Shown here piece after piece: positions 34,526 through 44,770 of a stretch of DNA of 64,000 nt. Below the pieces are notes generated by a model, which was given only the letters and a program-made list of their open reading frames with translations, made no database searches and was not told the origin of the DNA. Source of the stretch: Geoglobus acetivorans (GTDB taxonomy: Archaea; Halobacteriota; Archaeoglobi; Archaeoglobales; Archaeoglobaceae). The DNA lies in NCBI RefSeq assembly GCF_000789255.1, contig NZ_CP009552.1, positions 434,001 to 498,000 of the forward strand, read 5' to 3'. Within the stretch, counting starts at the first letter, position 1; each line of letters begins with the position of its first letter. Made by a program: the position numbers and the translations under genes.

Positions 34526-35073
34526 ACCTCCACGAAATTCTCTATTATCCTGAGACCCTCCTTTTTCGGGGTGAGCACGCTCTCCGGGTGGAACTGAACA
34601 CCCTCCAGCAGTCCATCCCTGCTCCTGATGCCCATGACCACTCCATCTGAGGTCGCAGTAACCCTGAATCCGTCCGGAACCCCTGTTACCGCGAGAGAGT
34701 GGTACCTCCCTGCCTTCAGCGGGTTAGAAACCCTGCGGAAGACCCCTTTTCCATCGTGCCTCACCACACTTGCCTTTCCGTGGGCAGGGTTTATCCTCTC
34801 CACTCTGCCTCCAAACACGTGGGCGATAAGCTGGTGTCCGAGACAGACTCCGAGAACTGGCACATCTGACCTGAGAATGATTTCCGGGCTGTTGCCCACA
34901 TCCTTGCTTCTGGGATGCCCGGGACCGGGAGAGATGATTATGCCATCCGGATTGAGCCTTCTCACCTCTCCTGCATCTACGGTATTCTCCACGACCTTCA
35001 CCCTGTCGAACAGCGAAACGTATTCGACAAGGTTCCACACGAACGAATCGCGGTTGTCAACGACGAGAATCAT
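34516..35073 (-). CDS. trpG: Anthranilate synthase glutamine amidotransferase subunit
   Basis: A 185-residue class I amidotransferase. IISPGPGHPRS, VLGVCLGHQLIA with the catalytic Cys, and VQFHPESVLT with the His-Glu dyad are all present. It supplies ammonia to TrpE. The start overlaps the trpE stop by four bases. Confidence 0.96.
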   Translation of the reverse strand: MILVVDNRDSFVWNLVEYVSLFDRVKVVENTVDAGEVRRLNPDGIIISPGPGHPRSKDVGNSPEIILRSDVPVLGVCLGHQLIAHVFGGRVERINPAHGKASVVRHDGKGVFRRVSNPLKAGRYHSLAVTGVPDGFRVTATSDGVVMGIRSRDGLLEGVQFHPESVLTPKKEGLRIIENFVEVCR

Positions 35074-36365
35074 CTTTCCACCTTCAGGGCCCTTAAAACC
35101 GCCTCCATCTTTCTCTCAGTTTCGAGGTACTCCCTTTCCGGATTCGAGTCTGCTACTATTCCCGCTCCAGCCCTGACCCTGACCTTTTTTCCGAATTCCG
35201 CCATCCTGATGGCTATTGCAAAGTCGGCCTCTCTGGAAAAGTAGCCCACCGCTCCACCGTAAACTCCCCTCTTCGAGCGCTCTATCTCGTCTATGATCTC
35301 GATCGCCCTGATCTTCGGCGCCCCTGTGAGCGTTCCGGCTGGAAAGCATGCGGAGATCGCGTCGAAAACGTCGCACTCATCTCTCAACCTGCCCCTGACC
35401 TCACTTTCGATGTGCATCACGTGGCTGTACTTCAGCACCTCCATGAACCTGACAACCTCGACACTGCCGGCTTTGCACACCTTTCTGACGTCGTTTCTTG
35501 CCAGGTCAACAAGCATTACGTGCTCGGCCCTCTCCTTCTCGTCTTTTAGGAGCTTCCTGGAAATTTCAGCATCTTCATCCTGATTTCTGCCCCGTCTCGC
35601 AGTGCCCGCTATGGGATTGACCTTCAGGTACCCATCTTCAACGCTCGCAAGGGTCTCGGGGGATGAGCCCGCAAGCGCGACGTCGAACTCGAGGCAGAAC
35701 ATGTAGGGGCTGGGGTTCAGCCTTCTCATGTTCAGGTAGGCCTGAAATGGGGACATGTCTGTGTCCACTAAGTATTCCCTTGAGATAACGACCTGAAAAA
35801 CGTCTCCTGCAAAAACGTGATCCTTTGCCCTCAGAACGTCCTCGACGAACTCCTCCATCCCCGAATCCTGTCCCGCAATTTCGGAAGTGCAATCCTCGAA
35901 TTCGGGATCAACTCGCCTTGCCCTCATCACCACGCTCTCAGCCCACTCAATCTGCTCGTCGCTATCAGCGAAGAAGTACAGCCCGTTCTCCAGGTGGTCG
36001 AATACGAAAAACGAGCTGTAATGCCCGAAGACGGAGCTCCTTTCCACCTCATTGCCGATGTGCTGAAGGACGCTGTCGTACGGGATGTAGCCAACGAACC
36101 CACCGGAAAAGCGCTTTCCGGAAAAGTTCAGGCTGAAACTCTTGAGAGCCCTGAAAGGATTTTTCTCCTTTGAAACGAGCTTTCCGTCAACCCTCGTCCC
36201 CCTCTCGCCTGTCTCAACCACAAAGTCGGGATTTGCAGAGATGTAGGTGTATCTGGCTCTCCTGCTGTGTCTGTCGGCAGACTCAAGTATGAACGGGTAG
36301 CTTTCCTCCCTCAGGACGCTGTAGAGCTTGACCGGCTCTACCGGTTCGAGCCGCCTGACGCGCAT
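35070..36365 (-). CDS. trpE: Anthranilate synthase component I
   Basis: A 431-residue chorismate-using enzyme. FILESADRHSRRARYTYI contains the LES tryptophan-binding motif, so feedback inhibition is expected. NPSPYMFCLE, AGTARRGRNQDED, HVMLVDLARNDV and FPAGTLTGAPKIRAIEII form the catalytic half. It is shorter than the roughly 520-residue enterobacterial enzyme, as is common in archaea. It overlaps trpD by 28 bases and trpG by four. Confidence 0.96.
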   Translation of the reverse strand: MRVRRLEPVEPVKLYSVLREESYPFILESADRHSRRARYTYISANPDFVVETGERGTRVDGKLVSKEKNPFRALKSFSLNFSGKRFSGGFVGYIPYDSVLQHIGNEVERSSVFGHYSSFFVFDHLENGLYFFADSDEQIEWAESVVMRARRVDPEFEDCTSEIAGQDSGMEEFVEDVLRAKDHVFAGDVFQVVISREYLVDTDMSPFQAYLNMRRLNPSPYMFCLEFDVALAGSSPETLASVEDGYLKVNPIAGTARRGRNQDEDAEISRKLLKDEKERAEHVMLVDLARNDVRKVCKAGSVEVVRFMEVLKYSHVMHIESEVRGRLRDECDVFDAISACFPAGTLTGAPKIRAIEIIDEIERSKRGVYGGAVGYFSREADFAIAIRMAEFGKKVRVRAGAGIVADSNPEREYLETERKMEAVLRALKVER

Positions 36366-37327
36366 GCTATTTCCTCCAGCTTTTTCATGGCACTGCCATC
36401 GAGGGTGCTCTCTGCCACCTCTCTCGCCTCGATGAAGTCGTCAAAACCACAGATGTAGAGTGCGAGAGATGCGTTCAGCAGGATGAACTTCCTGTCCTCC
36501 TCCAGACCGTTTCCCGAAAAAACCGCTCTAACTCTCTCCACGCTCTCCTCAGCTGATAGGCATGGAATGAGCCTGCACCTCTTCATGCCGAAGTACTCGG
36601 GAGTTACAGTGTAGCTCTCCAGCCTGTCACCGTCAACCTCCCACACGAGAGTTCTTCCGGATGGACTGACCTCGTCAATCGGATAGCCGTGCACGACCGC
36701 TGCCCGCTCAACGCCGAGGATGTTCAGAGCCACGGCGATCTTTTCCGCCAGCACCTCCTCACTCACGCCGAGCAGAATCTTTTCTGGCCTTGCGGGATTT
36801 GCGAGGGGGCCCAGAATGTTGAAAACAGTCCTTATTCCTAAGCTCTTCCTGACGGGCATCACTTTCGACATGGACGGGTGGTAGAGCGGTGCGAAGAGGA
36901 ACGTGAAGTTTGTTTTCTCGAGCAGTTGCCTCGCTTCACCCGGGTCGAGCATTATTTTAACTCCAGCTTTTTCGAGAAAGTCTGCCGAACCGCTTTTCGA
37001 TGTTACAGACCTGTTACCGTGCTTTGCCACCCTTGTAAACAGCGATAGGATGATTGCTGCGGCACTGCTCACGTTTACTGTGGCCATTCCGTCACCACCT
37101 GTTCCAACAATGTCCGTAACCTCACCCAGGTTCAGAGAGACGGCACGGTCAATCATCGCCCTTGCGAACCCTGCAATCTCCTCCGCCTCATAACCCCTCA
37201 CCTCGAGGGCTGAAAGAAAACCTGCAACTCTGTAGGGATTTTCGTCAAAAAGTTGCGAGAACACCTCGTACGCTTCATCGAACGTCATCCTCTTGGGTGA
37301 GATTACGTGTTCAAGCATCCTCAACAC
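36338..37327 (-). CDS. trpD: Anthranilate phosphoribosyltransferase
   Basis: A 329-residue enzyme. DIVGTGGDGMATVNVSSAAAI is the PRPP site, VAKHGNRSVTSKSGSADFLE and NILGPLANPARPEKILLGV follow. It joins PRPP to anthranilate. Not fused to trpG or trpC. It overlaps trpC by 17 bases and trpE by 28. Confidence 0.96.
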   Translation of the reverse strand: MLRMLEHVISPKRMTFDEAYEVFSQLFDENPYRVAGFLSALEVRGYEAEEIAGFARAMIDRAVSLNLGEVTDIVGTGGDGMATVNVSSAAAIILSLFTRVAKHGNRSVTSKSGSADFLEKAGVKIMLDPGEARQLLEKTNFTFLFAPLYHPSMSKVMPVRKSLGIRTVFNILGPLANPARPEKILLGVSEEVLAEKIAVALNILGVERAAVVHGYPIDEVSPSGRTLVWEVDGDRLESYTVTPEYFGMKRCRLIPCLSAEESVERVRAVFSGNGLEEDRKFILLNASLALYICGFDDFIEAREVAESTLDGSAMKKLEEIACASGGSNR

Positions 37328-38009
37328 CCCTCACGAACTGCCTGACCTTCCCTTCCATGTTTTCAGCCACCATGAAGGCCGTGCCAACAAGAACGGCATC
37401 CGCATGTTTCAGAGCGCGGCTCAGGTGGTCGAGGGTGAATATTCCGCTCTCGCTGACCTTTAAGGCGGGCGATTTCAACAGGGGTGCGAGCCTCTCGGTT
37501 ACCTCCACGCTCCCGTCGTCGAGCTCGAGCTTCGAAATGTCCCTGTTGTTTATCCCAACGAGTTTTGCGCTAACCTCGTTTGCAAGTTCCACGTCTTCTG
37601 GAGAGTGCACTTCGACGAGAGCCTCGATTCCGTGGTCGTTGCATGCATCAACGAGCTCCGCGGTTCTCTCGCCGAGAAGTCCTGCTATCAGCAGCAGTGC
37701 GGAACCTTCAGCCTCAGCTGTCCTTTCCACTTCATCAACGCTCGTTACGAAGTCCTTCCTGAGCACAGGAAGGTCCGTGTTCCTGCAGATCTCCCTGAAC
37801 GTCCTGAAGTCTCCTCTGAAGTGATCCCTTTCAGTTATGTAGGATATTCCCGCAACGTCGCACCTCTCGTATGTTCTCAGGATGTCCTGGATTTTCCTGC
37901 CTCCCAGCAGGTCTCCGTGCTTGGGGGAGTGGACCTTGATCTCGGCTATCACCGCGTTGAGCTTCTCCTGTTTTCTAAGCTTAATCATTTTTGATAGGTA
38001 TTTTCTCAT
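37311..38009 (-). CDS. trpC: Indole-3-glycerol phosphate synthase
   Basis: A 232-residue TIM barrel. IAEIKVHSPKHGDLLGG has the catalytic Lys. YITERDHFRGDF, PVLRKDFVT, LVGINNRDISKLELD and SESGIFTLDHL are standard. It leads the operon trpCDEGFBA. Its ATG lies about 28 bases from a TATA box, so initiation is probably leaderless. Confidence 0.96.
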   Translation of the reverse strand: MRKYLSKMIKLRKQEKLNAVIAEIKVHSPKHGDLLGGRKIQDILRTYERCDVAGISYITERDHFRGDFRTFREICRNTDLPVLRKDFVTSVDEVERTAEAEGSALLLIAGLLGERTAELVDACNDHGIEALVEVHSPEDVELANEVSAKLVGINNRDISKLELDDGSVEVTERLAPLLKSPALKVSESGIFTLDHLSRALKHADAVLVGTAFMVAENMEGKVRQFVRGVEDA

Positions 38010-38030
38010 AATTTGGGAACATACTTGGAT

Positions 38031-38042
38031 AATTTATAAAGC
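38031..38042 (-). promoter_or_regulatory. TATA box of the trp operon
   Basis: AGCTTTATAAATT on the minus strand is centred about 28 bases before the trpC ATG. It lies in the 98-base divergent gap shared with the macro-domain gene. Confidence 0.6.
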
Positions 38043-38043
38043 T

Positions 38044-38075
38044 TTCCAGAATAACGGAAACGTAATGTGCTGGAA
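38044..38075. promoter_or_regulatory. Inverted repeat TTCCAG-N20-CTGGAA between divergent promoters
   Basis: The half sites at 38044-38049 and 38070-38075 are exact inverted copies set between the trp and macro-domain TATA boxes. A dimeric regulator could bind there. No regulator gene is adjacent, and six-base half sites can arise by chance. Confidence 0.3.
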
Positions 38076-38077
38076 AT

Positions 38078-38088
38078 GATTTATAGAG
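38078..38088 (+). promoter_or_regulatory. TATA box of the macro-domain gene
   Basis: GATTTATAGAG is centred about 25 bases before the ATG at 38108, a leaderless arrangement. Confidence 0.5.
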
Positions 38089-38107
38089 TGACTGCAGCAC
38101 TTAAAAC

Positions 38108-38692
38108 ATGGAGCCTGAAGTCGTCCTGAACTTCGGCGGTATGGCTGTAAAGCTCGTCCAGGGAGACATCACGGCATATCCTGCCGAGGCCATTGTCAAT
38201 GCGGCAAACAAATACCTTGAGCACGGAGGTGGAGTGGCTTACGCAATCGCGAGGGCATGTGCGGGAAATGCTGCTGAATACACGAAGCTCAGCAAAAAGG
38301 CGATGAGGGAGCAGGTTGGCAGGGATTACATAGAGCACGGTGAGGTCGTCGTTACTCCAGCTATGAGGCTCGAGGAGAGGGGGATAAAGTACGTCATCCA
38401 CACCGTCGGACCAATCTGCAGGGAAAAGTGGGGCGAGAGCCTTGAGAAAAAACTCTACCTGGCGTTTGAGGGGCCGTTGAGAAAGGCTGATGAAATGGGG
38501 CTTTCAAGTATCGCCTTCCCTGCGGTGAGTGCAGGTATTTACGGCTGCCCCCTGAACATGGTCGTTGAAACATTTATCGATGCTGTGAAGACTTTTTCTG
38601 GCAGAGCCAAGAATCTCAGAGAGGTAGCTCTGGTCATCTATGACGAAAAGTCTACAAGAGTTGCTGCGGAGATTTTCAGGGATTTCCTCTAA
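38108..38692 (+). CDS. Macro-domain ADP-ribose-binding protein (Af1521 homologue)
   Basis: A 194-residue single macro domain. LVQGDITAYPAEAIVNAANKYLEHGGGVA binds ADP-ribose, with the Asp and Asn-Ala-Ala-Asn of the site. DYIEHGEVVVTPAM and FPAVSAGIYGCPL follow. From memory it is very similar across its whole length to A. fulgidus Af1521, the model macro domain. It may bind or hydrolyse ADP-ribosyl groups. It ends in a 17-base convergent overlap with larB. Confidence 0.95.
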   Translation: MEPEVVLNFGGMAVKLVQGDITAYPAEAIVNAANKYLEHGGGVAYAIARACAGNAAEYTKLSKKAMREQVGRDYIEHGEVVVTPAMRLEERGIKYVIHTVGPICREKWGESLEKKLYLAFEGPLRKADEMGLSSIAFPAVSAGIYGCPLNMVVETFIDAVKTFSGRAKNLREVALVIYDEKSTRVAAEIFRDFL

Positions 38693-39407
38693 TTCTTCTT
38701 GAAATGAGGTACGCAAAAACCGCCGCCCCGAATCCGTTGTCGATGTTTACAACAGCGACACCTGAGGAACAGCTCTGTAGCATGGAAAATAGCGTTGTGA
38801 TCCCGCCCAGATTCGTGCCGTATCCCACAGATGTTGGTACGGCTATGACGGGTAAGTCAACCACTCCGGCAATCACCGATGGCAGAGCCCCCTCCATTCC
38901 GGCAACAACTATGATCGAGTCCACATCCTCTTCAGACAGAATTTCGAGGGGTTCGATCAGCCTGTGTATTCCTGCAACGCCAACATCGTAGAACTTCAGC
39001 ACCTCAAGACCGAGGAATTCTGCAGTTTCCTTTGCTTCCTCAGCAACACATGCATCCGAACTCCCGGCAGAGAAAATGGCCACCTTTCCCGTATTTTCGT
39101 GAAGTTTCAGATACCCTGCAGTTCTTGCTTTTTTGTTGATGTTCAGACCGAGCTTCTCCAGCTCAACCATCTGTTCTTCACTCAGCCTGGTGAAGAGGAT
39201 TGGTCTTTTCTCTTCAACGGCATTTTTTGCGATTTCAACGACCTCCTCCTTTGATTTGAACTCAGCGAGAACCGCCTCTGGTTTACCTGCTCTCAGGTGT
39301 CTCAGATGGTCGATGTTTATGTTTTCAGATAATTTTGAAAGAAATATTCTGGAAATTTTTTTCCCGTCCAGCCTTTTCAGGAGTTCCTGAAACTCCTCCT
39401 CTTTCAT
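38676..39407 (-). CDS. larB: Nickel-pincer cofactor carboxylase LarB
   Basis: A 243-residue protein. An N-terminal domain ([22 protein letters not shown]) precedes a PurE-like domain: [61 protein letters not shown]. LarB carboxylates nicotinic acid adenine dinucleotide with CO2 in nickel-pincer cofactor synthesis. LarC, LarE and LarA are not in this window. It follows carB with a 4-base overlap. Confidence 0.93.
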   Translation of the reverse strand: MKEEEFQELLKRLDGKKISRIFLSKLSENINIDHLRHLRAGKPEAVLAEFKSKEEVVEIAKNAVEEKRPILFTRLSEEQMVELEKLGLNINKKARTAGYLKLHENTGKVAIFSAGSSDACVAEEAKETAEFLGLEVLKFYDVGVAGIHRLIEPLEILSEEDVDSIIVVAGMEGALPSVIAGVVDLPVIAVPTSVGYGTNLGGITTLFSMLQSCSSGVAVVNIDNGFGAAVFAYLISRRIRGNP

Positions 39408-42400
39408 TCGAACTCACCGTGGTACTCCTGAATGCTCTTTATGGTCATCTGTGCTCTTCTCATTGCCTCCATGCCCTTTACGGCAGCAATGGCTCCACTT
39501 ACTGTGGTTATGTACGGTACGCCGTGATCGACTGCGGTTCTTCTTATCATGAACCCCTCCGTCTTGCCCCTCTTTCCGCTGGGAGTGTTTATTATGAAAT
39601 CAATTTCTCTGTTGATTATCTTGTCAATGATGTTTGGCCTCCCCTGACTTACCTTTAGAACAATCTCTGCATCGATTCCGTTCTTTCTCAGAAAATCTGC
39701 GGTCCCGTCCGTGGCGAGTATTCTGAATCCCATTTCGTCCAGCTTTTTGATCGCCTGAATGATTTTTGGCCTGTCTTCCTTTCTCAGGCTTACAAAGACC
39801 GTGCCTTCAAGCGGCAATCTCATTCCTGCGGCAAGCTGGGCTTTGTAATAAGCAACGCCGAAGTCGTAATCCACGCCCATGACCTCTCCGGTGCTTTTCA
39901 TTTCAGGTCCGAGGACGGGATCAACGCCCGGAAGTTTGATGAACGGGAAAACCACCTCTTTGACAGCCACATGCTTTGGAAATATTCTTTCCTTCAGATT
40001 GAAGTCTCTGAGCTTTTTCCCGAGCATGAGCTTTGCCGCTATTTTAGCGAGTGGAATCCCTGTAACCTTGCTCACGAATGGGACAGTTCTGCTTGCCCTC
40101 GGGTTTGCTTCGAGGATGTAAACTTTCTCATCCTTGACGGCATACTGAATGTTTAACAGCCCGACAACTCCCAGTTCGAGGGCGAGTTTCCTCGTGTAGT
40201 CTATCACCGTATCGATTATGTGTTTCGAAACACTCTGGGGTGGCAGTACACAGGCTGAATCACCGCTGTGGACTCCAGCTTCCTCAATATGCTCCATTAT
40301 TCCTCCAATGAAAACGTCCTCGCCATCGCAGAGGGCGTCAACCTCTATCTCAATCGCATCTTCCAAGAACTTGTCGATGAGGATTGGTTTTTCAGGGCTG
40401 ACCTCAATAGCCTCTTCAATGTATCTTTCAAGCGTTTCCTCGTCGTAGATTATTTCCATCGCCCTTCCTCCAAGCACGTAGCTGGGTCTTACAAGCACGG
40501 GGTATCCGATCTGTCCCGCTATTCTCTTTGCCTCTTCGATGCTGTATGCTATACCGTTTTCTGGCTGGGGTATTCCGAGCCTCGTGCATATCTCTGCGAA
40601 CTTTTCCCTGTCTTCTGCAAGGTCTATGGAGTCCACCGACGTGCCAAGAATCCTTGCACCACTCTCTTCAAGCTGCCTCGCTATGTTGAGCGGTGTCTGG
40701 CCACCAAACTGGACGAATACACCCTCTGGTCTTTCGTTCTCGTATATGTCCATGACATCTTCATGCGTTATGGGTTCGAAGTAAAGCCTGTCAGAGGTGT
40801 CGTAGTCTGTTGAGACGGTTTCCGGATTGTTGTTGACCATGATTGTTTCGAAACCCTCCTCCTTTGCACTCAACACTGCATGAACACAGCAGTAGTCGAA
40901 TTCAATACCCTGACCGATCCTGTTTGGACCACTGCCCAGAATCATGACCTTCTTTCTCTCCGTTGGAGCAGCATCGTTCTCGAACTCGTATGTTGAATAG
41001 TAATAGGGTGTCTTTGCTTCGAACTCTGCTGCGCAGGTGTCCACCATTTTAAAGGTGGAAATCAGGCCTTTTTTCTTCCTGGCTTTTCGGACTTCCTTTT
41101 CGGTTGTGTTGAATATGCGTGCAAGCTGAACATCACTGAAACCGTACTGTTTGGCCTTCTTGAGAACCTCAGGGTCAAGATCGTCTATGGAACATCTTTT
41201 TGCAAGTTCTTTCAGCTCCTTTTCGACTCTAATTATGTTCTCAATTTTCTCGATAAACCAGGGATCGATTCTGGTAATTTCTGCAATTTCTTCAACGGAA
41301 AAACCGTTTTCGAGAGCGTATTTTATGTAAAATACTCTCTGATGGTTTGGAGTGATGAGCTTCTGAATTATTTTGTCCTTTGATGGTTTCCTGTCCTTGC
41401 CATCGGATCCAAGCCCAAACCGCCCGATTTCGAGGCTTCTGATTGCTTTCTGAAGTGCCTCCTCAAACGTCCTCCCTATCGCCATTACTTCGCCAACGCT
41501 TTTCATCTGGGTTCCGAGGGTTTTGTCCGCAGTCGGGAATTTGTCAAACGCAAACCTGGGGATTTTCACAACGACATAATCTATCGTGGGCTCGAAGCTT
41601 GCAGGGGTTTCCTTCGTTATGTCGTTGGGAATTTCATCGAGCGTGTAGCCCACAGCGAGCTTTGCAGCAATCTTTGCTATGGGGAATCCCGTTGCCTTAG
41701 AAGCGAGAGCAGAGCTTCTGCTGACTCTCGGGTTCATCTCTATTGCCAGAATTCTCCCGTTTTCCGGGTGTACTGCAAACTGAATGTTGCTTCCTCCCGT
41801 CTCGACTCCTATTTCTCTAATTATCTTTATTGCGTAATCTCTCAGAGCCTGGTATTCCTGATCCGTCAGGGTTTGGGCGGGAGCGACCGTTATGCTGTCC
41901 CCAGTATGCACTCCCATGGGGTCGAAGTTCTCGATCGAGCAAATGATGACGACGTTGTCTGCTTTATCTCTCATCACCTCAAGCTCGAACTCCTTCCAGC
42001 CGATAACGCTCTCCTCTATCAGCACCTGGTTTATCATTGAAAGCTCTATTCCTCTCTCTGCTATCTCCTTCAGCTCGTCCCTGTTGTAGGCAATTCCTCC
42101 TCCCGTTCCTCCAAGAGTGAATGCAGGTCTGACAACAACAGGGTATCCAAGTCCCTCCGCAATTTCAAGAGCTTCATCAACACTTTCCGCAATTTCGCTT
42201 CTCGGGACGTCAAGTCCTATGTTTTCCATGGCCTTTCTGAAGAGGTCCCTGTCTTCCGCCTTTTTTATTGCGTCTATATTTGCACCTATCAGCTGGACAC
42301 CATACCGTCCGAGAATTCCCTCCTCGTAAAGCTGAACAGCAAGATTCAATCCCGTCTGACCGCCAAGCGTAGGTAATAGTGCGTCGGGCCTTTCTCTTTC

Positions 42401-42634
42401 AATTATCTTTTCAAAGACATCCGGTGTGAGCGGCTCAATGTAGGTTCTGTCCGCCATGTCGGGGTCTGTCATAATCGTCGCAGGGTTTGAGTTGACAAGC
42501 ACGACCTCATAACCCTCTTCTCTCAGGGCCTTGCACGCCTGACTCCCCGAGTAATCGAATTCTGCAGCCTGACCGATTACTATCGGCCCGCTACCAATGA
42601 CCAGAATTTTCCTGATATCTTCTCTTTTCGGCAT
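39404..42634 (-). CDS. carB: Carbamoyl phosphate synthetase large subunit
   Basis: A 1076-residue, full-length single-chain enzyme, not split as in some thermophilic archaea. Two ATP-grasp halves begin at [21 protein letters not shown] and [20 protein letters not shown]. The C-terminal MGS-like allosteric domain ([19 protein letters not shown]) is present. It makes carbamoyl phosphate from bicarbonate, glutamine nitrogen and ATP for pyrimidine and arginine synthesis. It starts nine bases after carA. Confidence 0.97.
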   Translation of the reverse strand: MPKREDIRKILVIGSGPIVIGQAAEFDYSGSQACKALREEGYEVVLVNSNPATIMTDPDMADRTYIEPLTPDVFEKIIERERPDALLPTLGGQTGLNLAVQLYEEGILGRYGVQLIGANIDAIKKAEDRDLFRKAMENIGLDVPRSEIAESVDEALEIAEGLGYPVVVRPAFTLGGTGGGIAYNRDELKEIAERGIELSMINQVLIEESVIGWKEFELEVMRDKADNVVIICSIENFDPMGVHTGDSITVAPAQTLTDQEYQALRDYAIKIIREIGVETGGSNIQFAVHPENGRILAIEMNPRVSRSSALASKATGFPIAKIAAKLAVGYTLDEIPNDITKETPASFEPTIDYVVVKIPRFAFDKFPTADKTLGTQMKSVGEVMAIGRTFEEALQKAIRSLEIGRFGLGSDGKDRKPSKDKIIQKLITPNHQRVFYIKYALENGFSVEEIAEITRIDPWFIEKIENIIRVEKELKELAKRCSIDDLDPEVLKKAKQYGFSDVQLARIFNTTEKEVRKARKKKGLISTFKMVDTCAAEFEAKTPYYYSTYEFENDAAPTERKKVMILGSGPNRIGQGIEFDYCCVHAVLSAKEEGFETIMVNNNPETVSTDYDTSDRLYFEPITHEDVMDIYENERPEGVFVQFGGQTPLNIARQLEESGARILGTSVDSIDLAEDREKFAEICTRLGIPQPENGIAYSIEEAKRIAGQIGYPVLVRPSYVLGGRAMEIIYDEETLERYIEEAIEVSPEKPILIDKFLEDAIEIEVDALCDGEDVFIGGIMEHIEEAGVHSGDSACVLPPQSVSKHIIDTVIDYTRKLALELGVVGLLNIQYAVKDEKVYILEANPRASRTVPFVSKVTGIPLAKIAAKLMLGKKLRDFNLKERIFPKHVAVKEVVFPFIKLPGVDPVLGPEMKSTGEVMGVDYDFGVAYYKAQLAAGMRLPLEGTVFVSLRKEDRPKIIQAIKKLDEMGFRILATDGTADFLRKNGIDAEIVLKVSQGRPNIIDKIINREIDFIINTPSGKRGKTEGFMIRRTAVDHGVPYITTVSGAIAAVKGMEAMRRAQMTIKSIQEYHGEFE

Positions 42635-42643
42635 CGCATCACC

Positions 42644-43726
42644 CTAATAGCTCCTGAGCATTTTCACAAACTCGTCGAAGAAGAAGTACGTGTCATGCGG
42701 TCCTGGTCCCGCCTCCGGATGATACTGGACGCTTATAAGCGGTATCTCTTTATGCCTCATCCCCTCTACAGTCATATCGTTCAGGTTGATCTGGGTAACC
42801 TCAAAACCTTCCGGCAGGGTTTTTTCGTCAACGGCAAATCCATGGTTCTGGCTCGATATGAACACTCTGCCTGTTTCAAAATCCTTTACAGGCTGGTTTG
42901 CACCGTGATGTCCAAATTTGAGCTTGAAAGTCCTGGCTTTGAACGCTCTCGCAATGAGCTGGTGTCCCAGGCAGATGCCTGCAAGCGGGAGCTTCCCTGC
43001 CAGCTTCTTTATGGTCTCGACACTTTCCGAGATTCTGGCAGGGTCTCCAGGACCATTGGAGATGAATATTCCGTCAAAGTCGTATTCAAGTATTTTTTCA
43101 GCTGGATAGCTGTACGGGAACAGGGTAACGCTCACACCCCTGAGCAGAAGCTGCCTTACAATGCTGTTCTTTATTCCGTGATCTATTAATGCAACTTCAA
43201 ACTTCTGCTCTTCTGCCTCAAATCTTTTCGGCTCTCTGACGCAGACCTTATCCACGAGGTCAAGCTCTGTTATTGAGGGCTGGTTTTTCGCCCTTTCAAC
43301 GAGTTTCTCTCTATCAATGTCATCTCCAACGGCTATAACTGCTTTCATTGCTCCATGAATTCTCGTTTTTTTGGTCAACATTCTCGTGTCAACACCCTCT
43401 ATTCCGGGGACTCCATATTCTTTCAGGAGCTCATCAACACTCATCTCACTTCTCCAGTTGCTCGGATGCCTGCAAAGCTCCTTTACAACGAATCCTTCCA
43501 CCTTCACTCCGTCGCTTTCGAAATCCTCTCTGCAAACTCCGTAATTGCCTATGAGCGGATAGGTCATCATGAGAATCTGACCCTTGTAGCTCGGGTCTGT
43601 CAGAGCCTCAACATAACCCGTCATGGCTGTATTGAACACAAGCTCTCCTTCAGCATCTTTCTCAGCACCGAATGCCTTTCCCTCAACCACCGTCCCATCT
43701 TCAAGGGCGAGATAAGCTTTAACCAT
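42644..43726 (-). CDS. carA: Carbamoyl phosphate synthetase small subunit
   Basis: A 360-residue amidotransferase subunit. The N-terminal domain has EGELVFNTAMTGYVEALTDPSY, and the C-terminal class I domain FISNGPGDPARI, LAGICLGHQLIARA (catalytic Cys) and VQYHPEAGPGPHDT (His-Glu). It feeds ammonia to CarB. It overlaps purC by eight bases. Confidence 0.97.
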   Translation of the reverse strand: MVKAYLALEDGTVVEGKAFGAEKDAEGELVFNTAMTGYVEALTDPSYKGQILMMTYPLIGNYGVCREDFESDGVKVEGFVVKELCRHPSNWRSEMSVDELLKEYGVPGIEGVDTRMLTKKTRIHGAMKAVIAVGDDIDREKLVERAKNQPSITELDLVDKVCVREPKRFEAEEQKFEVALIDHGIKNSIVRQLLLRGVSVTLFPYSYPAEKILEYDFDGIFISNGPGDPARISESVETIKKLAGKLPLAGICLGHQLIARAFKARTFKLKFGHHGANQPVKDFETGRVFISSQNHGFAVDEKTLPEGFEVTQINLNDMTVEGMRHKEIPLISVQYHPEAGPGPHDTYFFFDEFVKMLRSY

Positions 43727-44744
43727 CGTACACCTCCATAAACTCGGAAATTCTTTTCATCACGTCTTTCAGACTGGGCGAGTCGAAAAACCTCATTCCT
43801 GTTATTTCGTTGCAGGCTGACATGTACATCTCCGAAACAGCATTTTTCAGGTCTTCTGGAAGTTTGGGAGGTCTTCCTGCGAGGACTCTCCAGTTCTCCT
43901 CTCCCTTGAACTTTTCGACAAGTCTGTACCATTCCGTTTTTCTGTAGTATTTTCTTAGGATCTCCTTGCTCATCTCAATACCATCGAAACTGAATCTGCA
44001 CTCGTCCGGTGTGCCGACAGCATCGACCAGCATTATTTTTCTGTTCTCGTCCAGTGCAAACTCAACCTTGCCGTCCAGGTTTTCTATGCCTGCCTTCCCA
44101 ACCTCTTCGGTTATGATCCTGTCAATTTTTTCAGCAAGCTCTACAAGCTCTTCAAACTCCTCTTCGCTCAATCCCGAAATCTTCAAGGCCTCCTTTCTTC
44201 TGAGATATCTGTCCGTGTCCTCAAGCTTGGTGGAAAAATCGATAACCGGTTTTTCAAGCCTTGAACCTGGACCTGGTATTTCCGTCAGCCCGAGGTCCTC
44301 GGGACTGATTTCTCCTTTCTCCAGCCTCCTGAAAACGCTGCTGCCTTCAGGCAGGGAATTCCTGTAAATCACTTCGAGAGGTATGAGGTAATTACCATTC
44401 AGATTTTTGAAAATGCTGTAATCGTATCCCGATCCAGTTTTTTCCGGCTCCACCACTCTGACCAGCCTTACCTCCATTTCATTAACTGCATCGTCCAGCT
44501 CGTTGAGCCTCTTTACCTTTCCGCCTTCAACAAGACCGATGTAGTGGGTTGAAATGCCGTCATTCTCAAGAATCTCGAAGAAATAGGCAGATATGAGACA
44601 GAGAGCTTTACCCTTGTTCTCTATGTGATCTGACATCTCTCCATAGTCGAAAACGGAATACCGGTCTGAAAAGAGAAACCTTCCGATCCCGGTTCTGTTT
44701 TCTTCCGGTTTTTTGATAACTGTCAGGTCTTTAACACTACCCAT
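43719..44744 (-). CDS. purC: SAICAR synthetase
   Basis: A 341-residue enzyme joining CAIR and aspartate in purine synthesis. FLFSDRYSVFDYGEMSDHIENKG, VIYRNSLPEGSSVFRR and GKVEFALDENRKIMLVDAVGTPDECRF are family motifs. It is longer than the usual 235-residue bacterial form. A strong AGGAGGT site precedes the ATG, and a TATA-like GTATTTAATATG inside the end of purE could give an internal promoter. Confidence 0.93.
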   Translation of the reverse strand: MGSVKDLTVIKKPEENRTGIGRFLFSDRYSVFDYGEMSDHIENKGKALCLISAYFFEILENDGISTHYIGLVEGGKVKRLNELDDAVNEMEVRLVRVVEPEKTGSGYDYSIFKNLNGNYLIPLEVIYRNSLPEGSSVFRRLEKGEISPEDLGLTEIPGPGSRLEKPVIDFSTKLEDTDRYLRRKEALKISGLSEEEFEELVELAEKIDRIITEEVGKAGIENLDGKVEFALDENRKIMLVDAVGTPDECRFSFDGIEMSKEILRKYYRKTEWYRLVEKFKGEENWRVLAGRPPKLPEDLKNAVSEMYMSACNEITGMRFFDSPSLKDVMKRISEFMEVYDG

Positions 44745-44770
44745 CCGGGATACCTCCTATGAAATGCATA

